From Faecalibacterium sp. (GTDB lineage Bacteria > Bacillota > Clostridia > Oscillospirales > Ruminococcaceae): a stretch of DNA of 15,819 nucleotides. Positions 5,772 through 13,367 of this stretch are shown here, piece by piece. Position 1 is the stretch's first letter. Every line of letters begins with the position of its first letter. The notes beneath the pieces were generated by a model. It was not told the DNA's origin and did no database searches. It saw nothing but the letters and a program-made list of their open reading frames with translations. The stretch covers positions 1-15,819 of the forward strand of contig JAFULE010000209.1 of the NCBI GenBank assembly GCA_017483235.1, given 5' to 3'. Position numbers and translations under genes: made by a program.

Positions 5772-7125
5772 AGCGTTTTACAGGGTCAAAGGTGACCACA
5801 ATACGGGTGCCCTCGTTTACTTCGCTTTCCAGCGCAATGTCTGCGTGATGCAGTAAGGCAATGTGTTTTACGATGGCCAGCCCAAGGCCGGTGCCGCCGG
5901 TGGATTTGCTGCGGCTTTTGTCTACACGATAAAATCGTTCAAAAATATGCGGCTGAGCTTCTTTTGGAATGCCCAGGCCGTTATCACGAACCATGATATA
6001 GGGCTTTCCCCATGCGTTTTTACCGGTAATAAGGTCAACACGGCCGCCGGGCCGATTGTATCGGATGGCATTGTCACACAGATTCTGGCACAGTTCGGCC
6101 AGCATCTGGCGGTCACCCTGTACCATAGCAGTGTCGCATTCAGTATGCAGCACCACATAAGCATTGCGTGCGTTGATGTGCAGACGCTCGGCACAGTTTT
6201 TGGCGATTTGCGCCAGATCCAGCAGCTCGAAATCCGGTGCGCGCTGCGTTGTACCCTGCAGGTTATCCAGTTTTGAAAGGGCCAGAATATCGTTGACCAG
6301 TGTGATCATGCGGGCCGCTTCGCTGTGGATGCGGTTGGCAAAGCCGGGCACATCCTCGGGTTTTGCAAGCCCGGAAGAGATCAATTCGGCATAACCGGAA
6401 ATGCTGGTCAGCGGCGTTTTCAGTTCGTGGCTGACATTGGCGGTAAATTCCTGCCGCAGTTTATCGTTGTTTTCCCTCAGAATGCGGTCGGAATGAATGG
6501 CCAATGCCATGGGGGTCAGTTCATTGTAGGGGTTATTCTCCTGAATGGTGTTCAGATTAGCAGACATCTGAATGATCGGCTGCACCAGAGTATCGGTCTG
6601 CCACCAGCTGAGTGCACCAGACAAAAGCAGAAACAAAACGCAGAAAACCGCAATGGCCGGTATCGCCTCGTAATACATGGCACGGATGCTTTCGGCTTCC
6701 TGCGCGGCACGCAGAACATTGCCATCGTCAAGACGAATGGCATAGTAATAGGTGTGGTACCCCACCGTTTTCGACTGTCGCTCATCCTTGCCGGTTCCGT
6801 GCTCCAGCGCCTGCTGAATTTCGGGGCGGGTAAGATGGTTATCACTGTTCACAGCGGAGGTGTCATAAACCACCGTACCATCCGGCTGTACAAGGGTCAG
6901 CCGCAGCCCGGCATTATGTAAAAGTGCCGCAGGTTCTGTGTCGGATGTTTCTTCGTATCGCTCGGCAATCGTATAAACAGTCTGTTCCAGCGTGTTCCAC
7001 ATCTGCCGGGAATAGGCCCGATGCAGCACAGCAATGCAAACCGCGGCCGAGAGCACCAAGCCCAGCACTCCCATCAGAAAAAGCCTCAGATGCAGTTTAT
7101 AACGCATGCTGCCCGGATGTTTCAT
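5770..7125 (-). CDS. PhoR-type sensor histidine kinase
   Basis: A 451-residue membrane sensor kinase. A first transmembrane helix (about 16-36), an extracytoplasmic sensor region (about 40-150, with PDGTVVYDTS as in PAS-like dCache folds) and a second helix (about 153-174) are followed by a short linker. Next is the H-box FTANVSHELKTPLTSISGY with phospho-acceptor His233. The ATPase domain has the N-box QNLCDNAIRYNRPGG (347-361), G1 DNGLGIP (381-387), the F-box FERFYRVDKSRS (395-406) and G2 GGTGLGLAIVKH (410-421). This order and these motifs are those of PhoR-like kinases that phosphorylate OmpR/PhoB regulators. The gene is last in an operon with the regulator (ATGA overlap) and the phosphate transporter, which supports phosphate as the signal, although this is inferred from context. 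Its stop codon sits inside the shared terminator. Confidence 0.92.
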   Translation of the reverse strand: MKHPGSMRYKLHLRLFLMGVLGLVLSAAVCIAVLHRAYSRQMWNTLEQTVYTIAERYEETSDTEPAALLHNAGLRLTLVQPDGTVVYDTSAVNSDNHLTRPEIQQALEHGTGKDERQSKTVGYHTYYYAIRLDDGNVLRAAQEAESIRAMYYEAIPAIAVFCVLFLLLSGALSWWQTDTLVQPIIQMSANLNTIQENNPYNELTPMALAIHSDRILRENNDKLRQEFTANVSHELKTPLTSISGYAELISSGLAKPEDVPGFANRIHSEAARMITLVNDILALSKLDNLQGTTQRAPDFELLDLAQIAKNCAERLHINARNAYVVLHTECDTAMVQGDRQMLAELCQNLCDNAIRYNRPGGRVDLITGKNAWGKPYIMVRDNGLGIPKEAQPHIFERFYRVDKSRSKSTGGTGLGLAIVKHIALLHHADIALESEVNEGTRIVVTFDPVKR

Positions 7126-7808
7126 ACATGTTCCTCCACGGGAAGTGCCAGGCGATAGCCTGCCTTGCGTACCGTTTGTATGTATCCGGCCGCCGTGCCG
7201 AGTTTCTGGCGCAGGGTACGGATGTGCATATCAATGGTGCGGCTTTCCACCGCGATATCGGTACCCCATACGCTGTGCATGATTTGGTCGCGGCTGACCA
7301 CAAGGCCCTTGTATTCCAGCAAAAGCTTCAAAAGGTGATATTCTTTATAGGTAAGCTCCACCTCGTGGCCTTCCACGGTCACGCGATGGCGGGCGTGGTC
7401 CAGCTGAATGGTTTCAAAGCAGAGAATACCGCTTGGGTTTTCGGGCGCAGCGCGCCGCAAAGCCGCCTTTACCCGGCTGGTGAATTCCAGAATGCCAAAA
7501 GGCTTTGCCAGATAATCGTCGGCGCCGTAATCCAGCCCCTTTACCGTATCCAGCTCGCTGTCTTTGGCAGTTACCATCAACACCGGCAGCCGGCGAAAGG
7601 CGCTGCTGGCCCGCAGCTTTTTCAGAATTGCAAAGCCGTCTTCGCCGGGCAGCATCACATCCAGAATTACCAGCTCAGGTGTTTGATTCTGCAGGGCAGC
7701 CCAAAAACCTTCCGACGAATCAAAACCGGCAACCTGAAAGCCACTGCTTTGTAAGGTGTACTGCTCCAATTCGCGGATCGCTGCATCGTCCTCTACAATG
7801 AAGATCAT
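7122..7808 (-). CDS. PhoB/OmpR-family response regulator
   Basis: A 228-residue two-domain regulator. The receiver domain (1-118) has acidic residues ED at 6-7, phospho-acceptor Asp50 in LVILDVMLPGEDG, Thr80 and Lys102 in AKPF, so all key residues are present. The C-terminal winged helix (about 130-225) has YKEYHLLKLLLEYKGLVVSR and SRTIDMHIRTLRQKLG, the recognition helix typical of OmpR/PhoB. It would be phosphorylated by the kinase encoded directly downstream and bind direct repeats in DNA. The TTTTACA repeats upstream of the operon (9661-9701) are plausible targets, implying autoregulation. It is coupled to both neighbours by ATGA overlaps. Phosphate specificity follows from the linked transporter, not from the protein itself. 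Confidence 0.93.
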   Translation of the reverse strand: MIFIVEDDAAIRELEQYTLQSSGFQVAGFDSSEGFWAALQNQTPELVILDVMLPGEDGFAILKKLRASSAFRRLPVLMVTAKDSELDTVKGLDYGADDYLAKPFGILEFTSRVKAALRRAAPENPSGILCFETIQLDHARHRVTVEGHEVELTYKEYHLLKLLLEYKGLVVSRDQIMHSVWGTDIAVESRTIDMHIRTLRQKLGTAAGYIQTVRKAGYRLALPVEEHV

Positions 7809-9583
7809 TCGTTGGTTCCTTCTTCCTTGGTTTCGGCAAACAGATAACGAGCACGGTATTTTTCGTACCGCTGGCTGAACTTTTCGTTGCCGTCCTTCAA
7901 CTCGTTCAGGTAGGCGTGGGTATCGAAGCTGTTGCGTTCCACCTCAATCATTGCCACTGCAATGTTCGAGCAATGGTCGGCAATGCGCTCGTAGCTGGTC
8001 AGCAGATCATCCAGCACAAAGCCGTATTCAATGGTGCACTGACCGCTTTGCAGACGGGCGATGTGGCGCAGCTTGATCTCGCGTACCAGCCCGTCGATTA
8101 CCTCTTCCAGCGGCTCTACCTTGCCGGCCAGATACAGGTCTTTCTTTTCAAAGCAGTCAATGGTGCGCCCTACAATATCCTGTACAGCGCCTTCCAGGAC
8201 ACCCAGCTCATCCAGCGCAGCATCCGAGAACGCGACACCCTTTTCCCGGATGGTGCGGGCTGTTTCGGCGATGTTGTCAGCATAGTCGCCAATTCGTTCG
8301 AAATCACTGATGGCGTGCAGCAGGGTGTTTACAACGTGGTTGTCCTCCCGGGTCAGTTCGTGCTGCGAAAGCTGAACCAGATAGGTGCCCAGCATATCTT
8401 CATGCTGGTCAATCATGGTTTCGGCGCGGGCTACCTTCTGAGCCAGTGCCTCGTCCCAGCCGTGGGTCAGGCTCATGGCCTGCAGCAGGTTCATCCGCAC
8501 GATCTCGGCCATATCACCGGCGGTGATAAACGCACGATCCACCGCAACAGCAGGAACTTCCATCAGACGTACATCCAGCAGCGAGAACTGTTCTTCTTCC
8601 TGCTGGGGGTCTTCGGGCAGGGTCAGATAGGCCAGCTTTTCCAGCACAGTGTTAAAAGGCAGCAGGATCAGGGTGGTGGTCAGGTTAAAGGTGGTGTGAA
8701 CAATGGCGATGTTCACCGAAGAAACCGCCTCAGTGATAAAATCAAAATGCAAAAATGCATTCAGGGTATAGAAACCGGTCAGGAAAATGATCACACCGAT
8801 GATATTGAAGTACAGGTGCACAAAGGAAGCGCGGCGTGCATTTTTATTGGTGCCGATGGAAGAGATCATCGCAGTAATACAGGTGCCGATGTTCTGGCCC
8901 ATGATAATGGGAATGGCACTGCCAAAGGTGATGGCGCCGGTGGCGCTGAGTGCCTGCAGAATGCCCACACTGGCCGAAGAACTCTGGATAATGCCGGTCA
9001 GGATCGCACCGGCCAGAACGCCCAGAATGGGGTTCTGGAACTTAATGAAAATGCTGGTAAACCACTGGGCATCCTTCAGGGGTTCGACCGCAGCAGACAT
9101 GGTTTCCATGCCGGACATCAAAACCGCAAAGCCAATCAGAATGGTGCCGACACCTTTTTTGCGCTCGCTTTTCGTAAACATATACAGGATAATGCCGATA
9201 AAAGCAAGCAGGGGACTGAAATTGGACGGCTTGAGCAGTTGTACCAGCATACTGCTGCCATCAATGGCGGACATGCTCAGCAGCCAGGCGGTCACGGTAG
9301 TGCCTACATTGGCACCCATAATAATGCCAATGGCCTGATGCAGCTTCATGATACCACTGTTGACAAAGCCAACCACCATAACAGTGGTGGCCGACGAACT
9401 TTGGATGATCGCAGTGACCAGCAGGCCCAGACCAAAGCCTTTGAGGGGGGTGTCGGTCATTTTGCTCAGGATGCGTTCCAGATCGCCGCCAGCCTGTTTT
9501 TCCAGTGCTTTTCCCATAATATCCATACCGAACAGGAACAGCGCCAGACCACCCAGCAGCGAAAACACATTGAAGATGCTCAT
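7805..9583 (-). CDS. Na+/phosphate cotransporter (NptA/YjbB type) with C-terminal PhoU domain
   Basis: A 592-residue membrane protein with the two inverted Na/Pi-cotransporter repeats. QSSSATT (61-67) with GANVGTT (90-96) forms the first; QSSSAS (200-205) with GQNIGT (229-234) forms the second. These are the paired signature loops that form the phosphate/sodium site in the SLC34-like family. About eight or nine helices span residues 5-315. The region from about 345 to 570 is a helical PhoU-like domain (for example SDFERIGDYADNIAE and TSYERIADHCSNIAV, with the repeated E-R-I-x-D metal-binding motif), expected in the cytoplasm. It should import phosphate using the sodium gradient. It is the first gene of an operon with a PhoB/PhoR pair, linked by an ATGA overlap. 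The start is supported by AGAGGAGAA (9591-9600 region). Length is normal for the PhoU-fused group. Confidence 0.93.
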   Translation of the reverse strand: MSIFNVFSLLGGLALFLFGMDIMGKALEKQAGGDLERILSKMTDTPLKGFGLGLLVTAIIQSSSATTVMVVGFVNSGIMKLHQAIGIIMGANVGTTVTAWLLSMSAIDGSSMLVQLLKPSNFSPLLAFIGIILYMFTKSERKKGVGTILIGFAVLMSGMETMSAAVEPLKDAQWFTSIFIKFQNPILGVLAGAILTGIIQSSSASVGILQALSATGAITFGSAIPIIMGQNIGTCITAMISSIGTNKNARRASFVHLYFNIIGVIIFLTGFYTLNAFLHFDFITEAVSSVNIAIVHTTFNLTTTLILLPFNTVLEKLAYLTLPEDPQQEEEQFSLLDVRLMEVPAVAVDRAFITAGDMAEIVRMNLLQAMSLTHGWDEALAQKVARAETMIDQHEDMLGTYLVQLSQHELTREDNHVVNTLLHAISDFERIGDYADNIAETARTIREKGVAFSDAALDELGVLEGAVQDIVGRTIDCFEKKDLYLAGKVEPLEEVIDGLVREIKLRHIARLQSGQCTIEYGFVLDDLLTSYERIADHCSNIAVAMIEVERNSFDTHAYLNELKDGNEKFSQRYEKYRARYLFAETKEEGTNE

Positions 9584-9644
9584 GGATTGGTTCTCCTCTA
9601 ATTGCAGATTTGAAATGAAAACACACGTATTTTACGTTGTCTTC

Positions 9645-9701
9645 AGTATACCGGGCCTTGTGTAAAATCCACGACCCGGCAAATGTAAAATCTATGTAAA
9701 A
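9645..9701 (-). promoter_or_regulatory. Pho-box-like promoter of the phosphate operon
   Basis: On the minus strand three identical TTTTACA words occur (9695-9701, 9684-9690 and 9661-9667). The first two are spaced exactly 11 bases and the third a further 23, about two helical turns. TATACT (9645-9650) follows 10 bases after the last repeat and no -35 hexamer is found at the normal distance. Direct repeats of TTWACA with 11-base periodicity ending about 10 bases before a -10 are how PhoP/PhoB-type activators replace the -35. The operon encodes such a regulator, so positive autoregulation under low phosphate is likely. The leader to the ATG at 9583 is about 55 bases. Confidence 0.65.
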
Positions 9702-9704
9702 TGC

Positions 9705-9733
9705 CCCTTTGGCGCATTGCATTTGCCAAAGGG
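9705..9733. promoter_or_regulatory. Inverted repeat overlapping the HD-gene promoter
   Basis: CCCTTTGGC (9705-9713) and GCCAAAGGG (9725-9733) are perfect 9-base inverted arms around an 11-base centre. The right arm falls in the spacer and the centre covers most of the -35 of the plus-strand promoter. The left arm ends three bases from the nearest Pho-box-like repeat. It is not followed by a T-run, so an operator is more likely than a terminator. The cognate regulator is unknown. Confidence 0.45.
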
Positions 9734-9746
9734 TTCATCCTATAAT
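9717..9746 (+). promoter_or_regulatory. Sigma-A promoter of the HD-domain gene
   Basis: TTGCAT (9717-9722), an 18-base spacer, then a perfect TATAAT (9741-9746). Transcription would start near 9753, about 38 bases before the ATG at 9791. AGCAGGAG, about seven bases before that ATG, is a good ribosome binding site. The -35 is fair (4 of 6) and the -10 is ideal. Confidence 0.65.
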
Positions 9747-9790
9747 AGAAATACAGTTCTATTTTCTTATCAAATCAGCAGGAGCTTACC

Positions 9791-10453
9791 ATGCAGATCA
9801 CTTACAATGATATTAAAAATTCGGCGGAAATCAATACCTATATCCGCTGTGCCGACCGTTCTTTAACGGCCCTTGGCTATACCGAACATTCCTTTGCCCA
9901 TGTAACCAAAACAGCCGAGTTTGCCAGCAATCTTCTGCTGCGGCTGGGCTATTCCGAACGCGAGGCCGAACTGGCACGCATTGCGGGGTACATGCACGAC
10001 ATCGGCAATGTGGTCAATCGGGTGGATCACGCCCAAAGCGGTGCGGTCATGGCATTTCGAATTCTGGATAAAATGGGGATGGATCCCGAGGATACCGCTG
10101 CGGTGGTAACGGCCATCGGCAACCATGACGAGGCCACGGCATTTCCGGTCAACGCCATTGCGGCGGCAGTGATTCTGGGTGACAAAACCGATGTGCGCCG
10201 CAGCCGGGTGCGCAATGCGGATCTGCAGGGCTTTGATATCCACGACCGGGTGAATTATGCGGTTGAAGAAAGCCATGTGGATCTGGATATTGAGCAGATG
10301 CTTTTGACCAGTGAGCTGTCCATTGATACCAGTATCTGCGCAGTGATGGATTACTTCGAGATCTTTTTGCAGCGTATGCTGCTGTGCCGCAAGGCGGCTG
10401 CCTTTTTTGGGCTGACCTTCCGCCTTGTGATCAATGGCCAGACCCTGTTGTAA
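9791..10453 (+). CDS. HD-domain metal-dependent phosphohydrolase
   Basis: A 220-residue cytoplasmic protein with a complete HD-domain metal site: H33 and H37 (HSFAHV), H69-D70 (GYMHDIGN), H80, H112-D113 (GNHDEAT) and D131 (LGDKTDVRRSRVRN). HD proteins hydrolyse phosphoester bonds in nucleotides such as dNTPs, cyclic dinucleotides or (p)ppGpp. The compact single-domain form with DKTDVRRSRVR recurs in Clostridia, but I know of no assigned substrate. No membrane segment or sensory domain is present. It stands alone between a sigma-A promoter carrying a dyad and a strong terminator. It diverges from the phosphate operon with 207 bases between start codons, so the two may share regulatory DNA. A link to phosphate metabolism is possible but only suggested by position. 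Confidence 0.85.
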   Translation: MQITYNDIKNSAEINTYIRCADRSLTALGYTEHSFAHVTKTAEFASNLLLRLGYSEREAELARIAGYMHDIGNVVNRVDHAQSGAVMAFRILDKMGMDPEDTAAVVTAIGNHDEATAFPVNAIAAAVILGDKTDVRRSRVRNADLQGFDIHDRVNYAVEESHVDLDIEQMLLTSELSIDTSICAVMDYFEIFLQRMLLCRKAAAFFGLTFRLVINGQTLL

Positions 10454-10468
10454 ATCATCGGAACGGAT

Positions 10469-10501
10469 GCGCGCGGCTGGGTGCCGCGCGCTTTTCTTTT
10501 T
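10469..10501 (+). terminator. Rho-independent terminator after the HD-domain gene
   Basis: GCGCGCGGC (10469-10477), loop TGGGT, then GCCGCGCGC (10483-10491) followed by TTTTCTTTTT. A nine-pair, all-GC stem with a U-tract, 16 bases after the stop codon, is a strong intrinsic terminator. It separates the HD gene from the hprK operon, whose promoter begins 11 bases later. Confidence 0.93.
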
Positions 10502-10511
10502 GGGAATATTC

Positions 10512-10540
10512 TTGTCTTGTGGGCCGGTCTATATTATAAT
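10512..10540 (+). promoter_or_regulatory. Sigma-A promoter of the hprK operon
   Basis: TTGTCT (10512-10517), a 17-base spacer and TATAAT (10535-10540) just after the upstream terminator. The leader to the hprK ATG at 10580 is about 33 bases and contains GGGAGG (10565-10570). It is the only clear promoter seen for the five-gene run hprK to dnaE; internal promoters within coding sequence cannot be excluded. Confidence 0.7.
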
Positions 10541-10579
10541 AAACTTAGCTTAATATGCTTATATGGGAGGAACTGCACC

Positions 10580-11524
10580 ATGGCTGACTATTCTGTATCT
10601 TTGAAGAAACTGATCGATCAAACCGGTATGGAAGTGACCTATGCCCCCGACGATTTGCAGAAATGCATCGTAAAGAGTGCCGAAGTAAACCGCCCCGGCT
10701 TGTTCCTGGCCGGCTATTACGAATATTTTGATGCCACCCGCATTCAGATTCTGGGCTTAGCCGAGATGAATTTCCTGTCGGAGCAATCAACGGCGATCCG
10801 ACGCACTGCCTTGGAGAAATTGTTCAGTCAAAAGCCTTCCGCGGTGATCATTTCCCGCAGCCAGGAACTGCTGCCGTTCCCCGAGATGATCGAATTTGCA
10901 AAGAAATACAAGGTTCCGCTGCTTCGCTCGACCGAAATGACCTCCACCTTACTGTCCAATCTCATCGGGATTCTGAACACCGAACTGGCCCCTCGTGTGA
11001 CCCGCCACGGTGTTCTGGTTGAGGTATACGGCGAAGGTATTCTGATCTATGGCGACAGCGGCATCGGTAAAAGCGAAACCGCCATCGAACTGGTCAAGCG
11101 CGGACATCGCCTTGTGGCCGATGACGCTGTGGAACTGCGCAAGGTGTCCAACCGTTCCATCGTAGGCCGTGCCCCCGAAAACATCCGTCATTTTATTGAA
11201 CTGCGCGGCATTGGCATTATCAACGTAGCCCGTGTATACGGTGTTGGTGCGGTAAAGGTAAGCGAAAAAATCGATCTGGTCGTTCAGCTGGAGCACTGGG
11301 ATCAGAGCAAAAACTATCAGCGCACCGGCCTTGAAACCGAAACCACCGAGATCCTCGGCGTAAAGATTCCCTGCACGGCCATTCCGGTCATGCCCGGGCG
11401 CAATCTTGCCGTAATTCTTGAGACCGCTGCGATCAACAACCGTCAGAAAAAGATGGGCTACAACGCAGCACAGGAACTGCTGGAACGTCTGGGCCTGGAA
11501 GGCAATCCGGACCTTCCCATGTAA
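10580..11524 (+). CDS. hprK: HPr kinase/phosphorylase
   Basis: A 314-residue protein of normal length. The N-terminal domain (about 1-130) is followed by the kinase domain with His143 in TRHGVLVEVYGEG, Walker A GDSGIGKS (158-165), VADDAVE and the signature IRHFIELRGIGIINVARVYG. The C-terminal part has PVMPGRNLAVILETAA. HprK phosphorylates Ser46 of HPr (and Crh) using ATP or pyrophosphate, and removes the phosphate when inorganic phosphate is high; this controls CcpA-dependent catabolite repression. The ATG at 10580 is chosen because GGGAGG stands nine bases before it and the family starts with a short MxxYSVSLKKL-type N-terminus. The open frame extends upstream to 10481, but that part lies in the terminator and promoter. 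murB follows after 15 bases. Confidence 0.96.
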   Translation: MADYSVSLKKLIDQTGMEVTYAPDDLQKCIVKSAEVNRPGLFLAGYYEYFDATRIQILGLAEMNFLSEQSTAIRRTALEKLFSQKPSAVIISRSQELLPFPEMIEFAKKYKVPLLRSTEMTSTLLSNLIGILNTELAPRVTRHGVLVEVYGEGILIYGDSGIGKSETAIELVKRGHRLVADDAVELRKVSNRSIVGRAPENIRHFIELRGIGIINVARVYGVGAVKVSEKIDLVVQLEHWDQSKNYQRTGLETETTEILGVKIPCTAIPVMPGRNLAVILETAAINNRQKKMGYNAAQELLERLGLEGNPDLPM

Positions 11525-11539
11525 GGAGAGTAACAGGTT

Positions 11540-12448
11540 ATGTCCCATATTCAAATGCTGAAAGCTGCTCTTGTACAGCACGGCATTCCCTTTAAAGAAA
11601 ACGAGCCGCTGGCTGCCCACTGCACCTTTAAAATCGGTGGCCCTGCGCGTATTTTTCTGCAGCCAAAAGACAGCGATCAGCTCTGTAATGCAATTTCGCT
11701 TTGCAGAGAAAACGAGGTGCGCTACTATCTTTTGGGCAACGGCAGCAATCTTTTGTTTGCCGATGGCGGCTATTCCGGTGCGGTCATCGACCTGACTGCT
11801 GCTGGTAACGAGATCGAACTGCTGGATGATGGCGTCATCCGTGCCGGTGCAGGCGCGTCCCTTTCCCGGGTGTGTCTGCTGGCGTTGGATGCCGGGCTTA
11901 CCGGCATGGAATTCGCCTATGGTATTCCCGGTACGGTGGGCGGCGCCGTGTATATGAATGCCGGTGCCTACGGCGGCGAGATCAAGGATGTGCTGACTCA
12001 GGTGGAAGTGCTTACCGCCGACGGCAGGGTGGTGCTTCGGGCGGCATCCGAATTGAACCTGAGCTATCGGCACAGCATTTTTGAAGAAAACGAAGAGTGC
12101 ATCCTGCGGGCATGGTTCCGTCTTGTACCCGGGGAGAAAGAGGCCATCTGCGCCAAAATGGAGGATCTGATGGGCCGCCGCCGCGACAAACAGCCGCTGG
12201 ATAAACCCAGTGCCGGCAGCACCTTCAAGCGACCGGCCGGTGCCTTTGCCGGTGCCCTGATCGACCAGTGCGGGCTGCGCGGCATGCAGGTAGGCGGCGC
12301 CGCTGTGAGCGAAAAGCACTGCGGGTTTGTGGTCAATCTGGGCGGTGCCAGCTGTGCCGATGTACTGGAGCTGTGCCGTCAGGTCAGTGAGATCGTGTTT
12401 GAAAAAACCGGCTATCGTCTGGAAAAAGAGGTTCGGGTTGTCGAGTGA
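11540..12448 (+). CDS. murB: UDP-N-acetylenolpyruvoylglucosamine reductase
   Basis: A 302-residue type II MurB (lacking the extra Tyr-loop region of the E. coli type I enzyme). FAD-binding motifs are HCTFKIGGPAR (27-37), LLGNGSNLL (64-72) and GIPGTVGGAVYMNAGAYGGE (128-147). Active-site residues are visible: Tyr176-Arg177 in SYRHS, Ser227 in SAGSTFKRP as proton donor, and Glu297 in EKEVRVV. It reduces UDP-GlcNAc-enolpyruvate to UDP-MurNAc with NADPH, the second committed step of peptidoglycan precursor synthesis in the cytoplasm. AAGGAG lies 11 bases before the ATG, overlapping the hprK stop codon. It is second in the hprK run, followed by rapZ after 29 bases, an order common in Clostridia. 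Confidence 0.97.
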   Translation: MSHIQMLKAALVQHGIPFKENEPLAAHCTFKIGGPARIFLQPKDSDQLCNAISLCRENEVRYYLLGNGSNLLFADGGYSGAVIDLTAAGNEIELLDDGVIRAGAGASLSRVCLLALDAGLTGMEFAYGIPGTVGGAVYMNAGAYGGEIKDVLTQVEVLTADGRVVLRAASELNLSYRHSIFEENEECILRAWFRLVPGEKEAICAKMEDLMGRRRDKQPLDKPSAGSTFKRPAGAFAGALIDQCGLRGMQVGGAAVSEKHCGFVVNLGGASCADVLELCRQVSEIVFEKTGYRLEKEVRVVE

Positions 12449-12477
12449 TCCGCGCGCGGCGGGGGAGTAATGATACA

Positions 12478-13344
12478 ATGGAGCTTTTAATCGTCAGCGG
12501 TCTTTCCGGTGCAGGCAAATCGGTTGCCATGAATGCACTGGAGGATATCGGCTATTTCTGCATCGATAACATTCCCGCCGGGCTGCTGCCCCGGTTTGTT
12601 CAGTTTTCCGAAGCGGGCGAAAACATGCTGAAGGACGTGGCCATTGCTATGGATATCCGCGGCGCACGTACCTCCGATGAGATCAAGCAGGCGCTGGCTG
12701 AGCTGGATGAGATGAAGGTAAAATATCGCATCCTGTTTCTGGACGCTTCGGATGAAGTGCTGGAACGCCGATACAAAGAGACGCGTCGTCGTCACCCCAT
12801 GAGCATTGCACTGGGCCTTTCCACCACCGAGGCGCTTCAGAAGGAACGCGAGATCCTGCAGCCTCTGCAGCGTCGTGCGGCCTATCAGGTGGATACATCC
12901 CTGTTTTCCACCGCGCAGAACAAGGAACGCATCTGCGATCTGTTTTTGCAGCGCGGCGGTGCCAGAGATGCCATGGTGCTTACCGTGATGTCCTTCGGCT
13001 TTAAATTTGGTCTGCCCAAAGAAGCCGACCTTGTGTTTGATGTGCGCTGTTTGCCCAATCCCTTCTATGTACCGGAACTCAAGCATAAAACCGGTCTGGA
13101 CCAGGAAGTGATGGATTATGTGCTCAGCTTTGAAGACGCCCAGCAGCTGCTGCACCACATTCAGTCTTTGCTGAAATGCAGCCTGCCCTTGTATGTAAAG
13201 GAAGGCAAAAGCTCGCTGACCATCGCTGTAGGCTGTACCGGAGGGAAACATCGTTCCATCACCTTTGCCCGCATGATCGGCGAATACTGCAAAACCCTGG
13301 GCTATAACCCCAGCATCCTGCACCGCGACGCTCAGCGGAAGTGA
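12478..13344 (+). CDS. rapZ: RapZ/YvcJ-family nucleotide-binding protein
   Basis: A 288-residue P-loop protein. Walker A is GLSGAGKS (8-15), followed by ALEDIGYFCIDNIP and AIAMDIRG (55-62), the family's conserved N-terminal features. FLDASD (88-93) is Walker-B-like, ETRRRHP (101-107) is a conserved loop, and VGCTGGKHRS near residue 245 marks the C-terminal domain. In E. coli RapZ binds small RNAs and GlcN6P to set GlmS levels; in Bacillus YvcJ hydrolyses GTP and affects competence. The function here is not shown by sequence. The ATG at 12478 is preferred because the protein then starts MELLIVSGLSGAGKS as in relatives and GGGGGAG lies upstream. A GTG at 12445 overlapping the murB stop would only add an unconserved basic 11-residue tail. 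whiA follows after 23 bases, with no yvcK between. Confidence 0.95.
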   Translation: MELLIVSGLSGAGKSVAMNALEDIGYFCIDNIPAGLLPRFVQFSEAGENMLKDVAIAMDIRGARTSDEIKQALAELDEMKVKYRILFLDASDEVLERRYKETRRRHPMSIALGLSTTEALQKEREILQPLQRRAAYQVDTSLFSTAQNKERICDLFLQRGGARDAMVLTVMSFGFKFGLPKEADLVFDVRCLPNPFYVPELKHKTGLDQEVMDYVLSFEDAQQLLHHIQSLLKCSLPLYVKEGKSSLTIAVGCTGGKHRSITFARMIGEYCKTLGYNPSILHRDAQRK

Positions 13345-13367
13345 AAGAAAAAGGAGACAGCTTTACT

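Noticed and set aside
8743..8763. Repeated ATGCA words within the cotransporter gene resembling the 237-253 palindrome
   Set aside because: They lie within conserved coding sequence, are not symmetric, and are explained by codon choice.
7916..9601. A 561-codon open frame on the plus strand opposite the Na+/phosphate cotransporter gene
   Set aside because: The minus-strand protein has unmistakable family motifs. The antisense frame has no recognisable domain and a low-complexity composition, and long antisense frames are expected in this codon usage.
10481..10579. An N-terminal extension of HprK by 33 residues
   Set aside because: It would start inside the preceding terminator and contain the hprK promoter; the ATG at 10580 has a proper ribosome binding site and the conserved N-terminus.
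12445..12477. A GTG start for rapZ overlapping the murB stop codon
   Set aside because: It adds an unconserved basic 11-residue tail. The ATG at 12478 gives the conserved N-terminus and has its own GGGGGAG site.
10949..12478. A 509-codon minus-strand frame opposite hprK and murB
   Set aside because: It spans two well-identified plus-strand genes and their junction and gives no recognisable protein.
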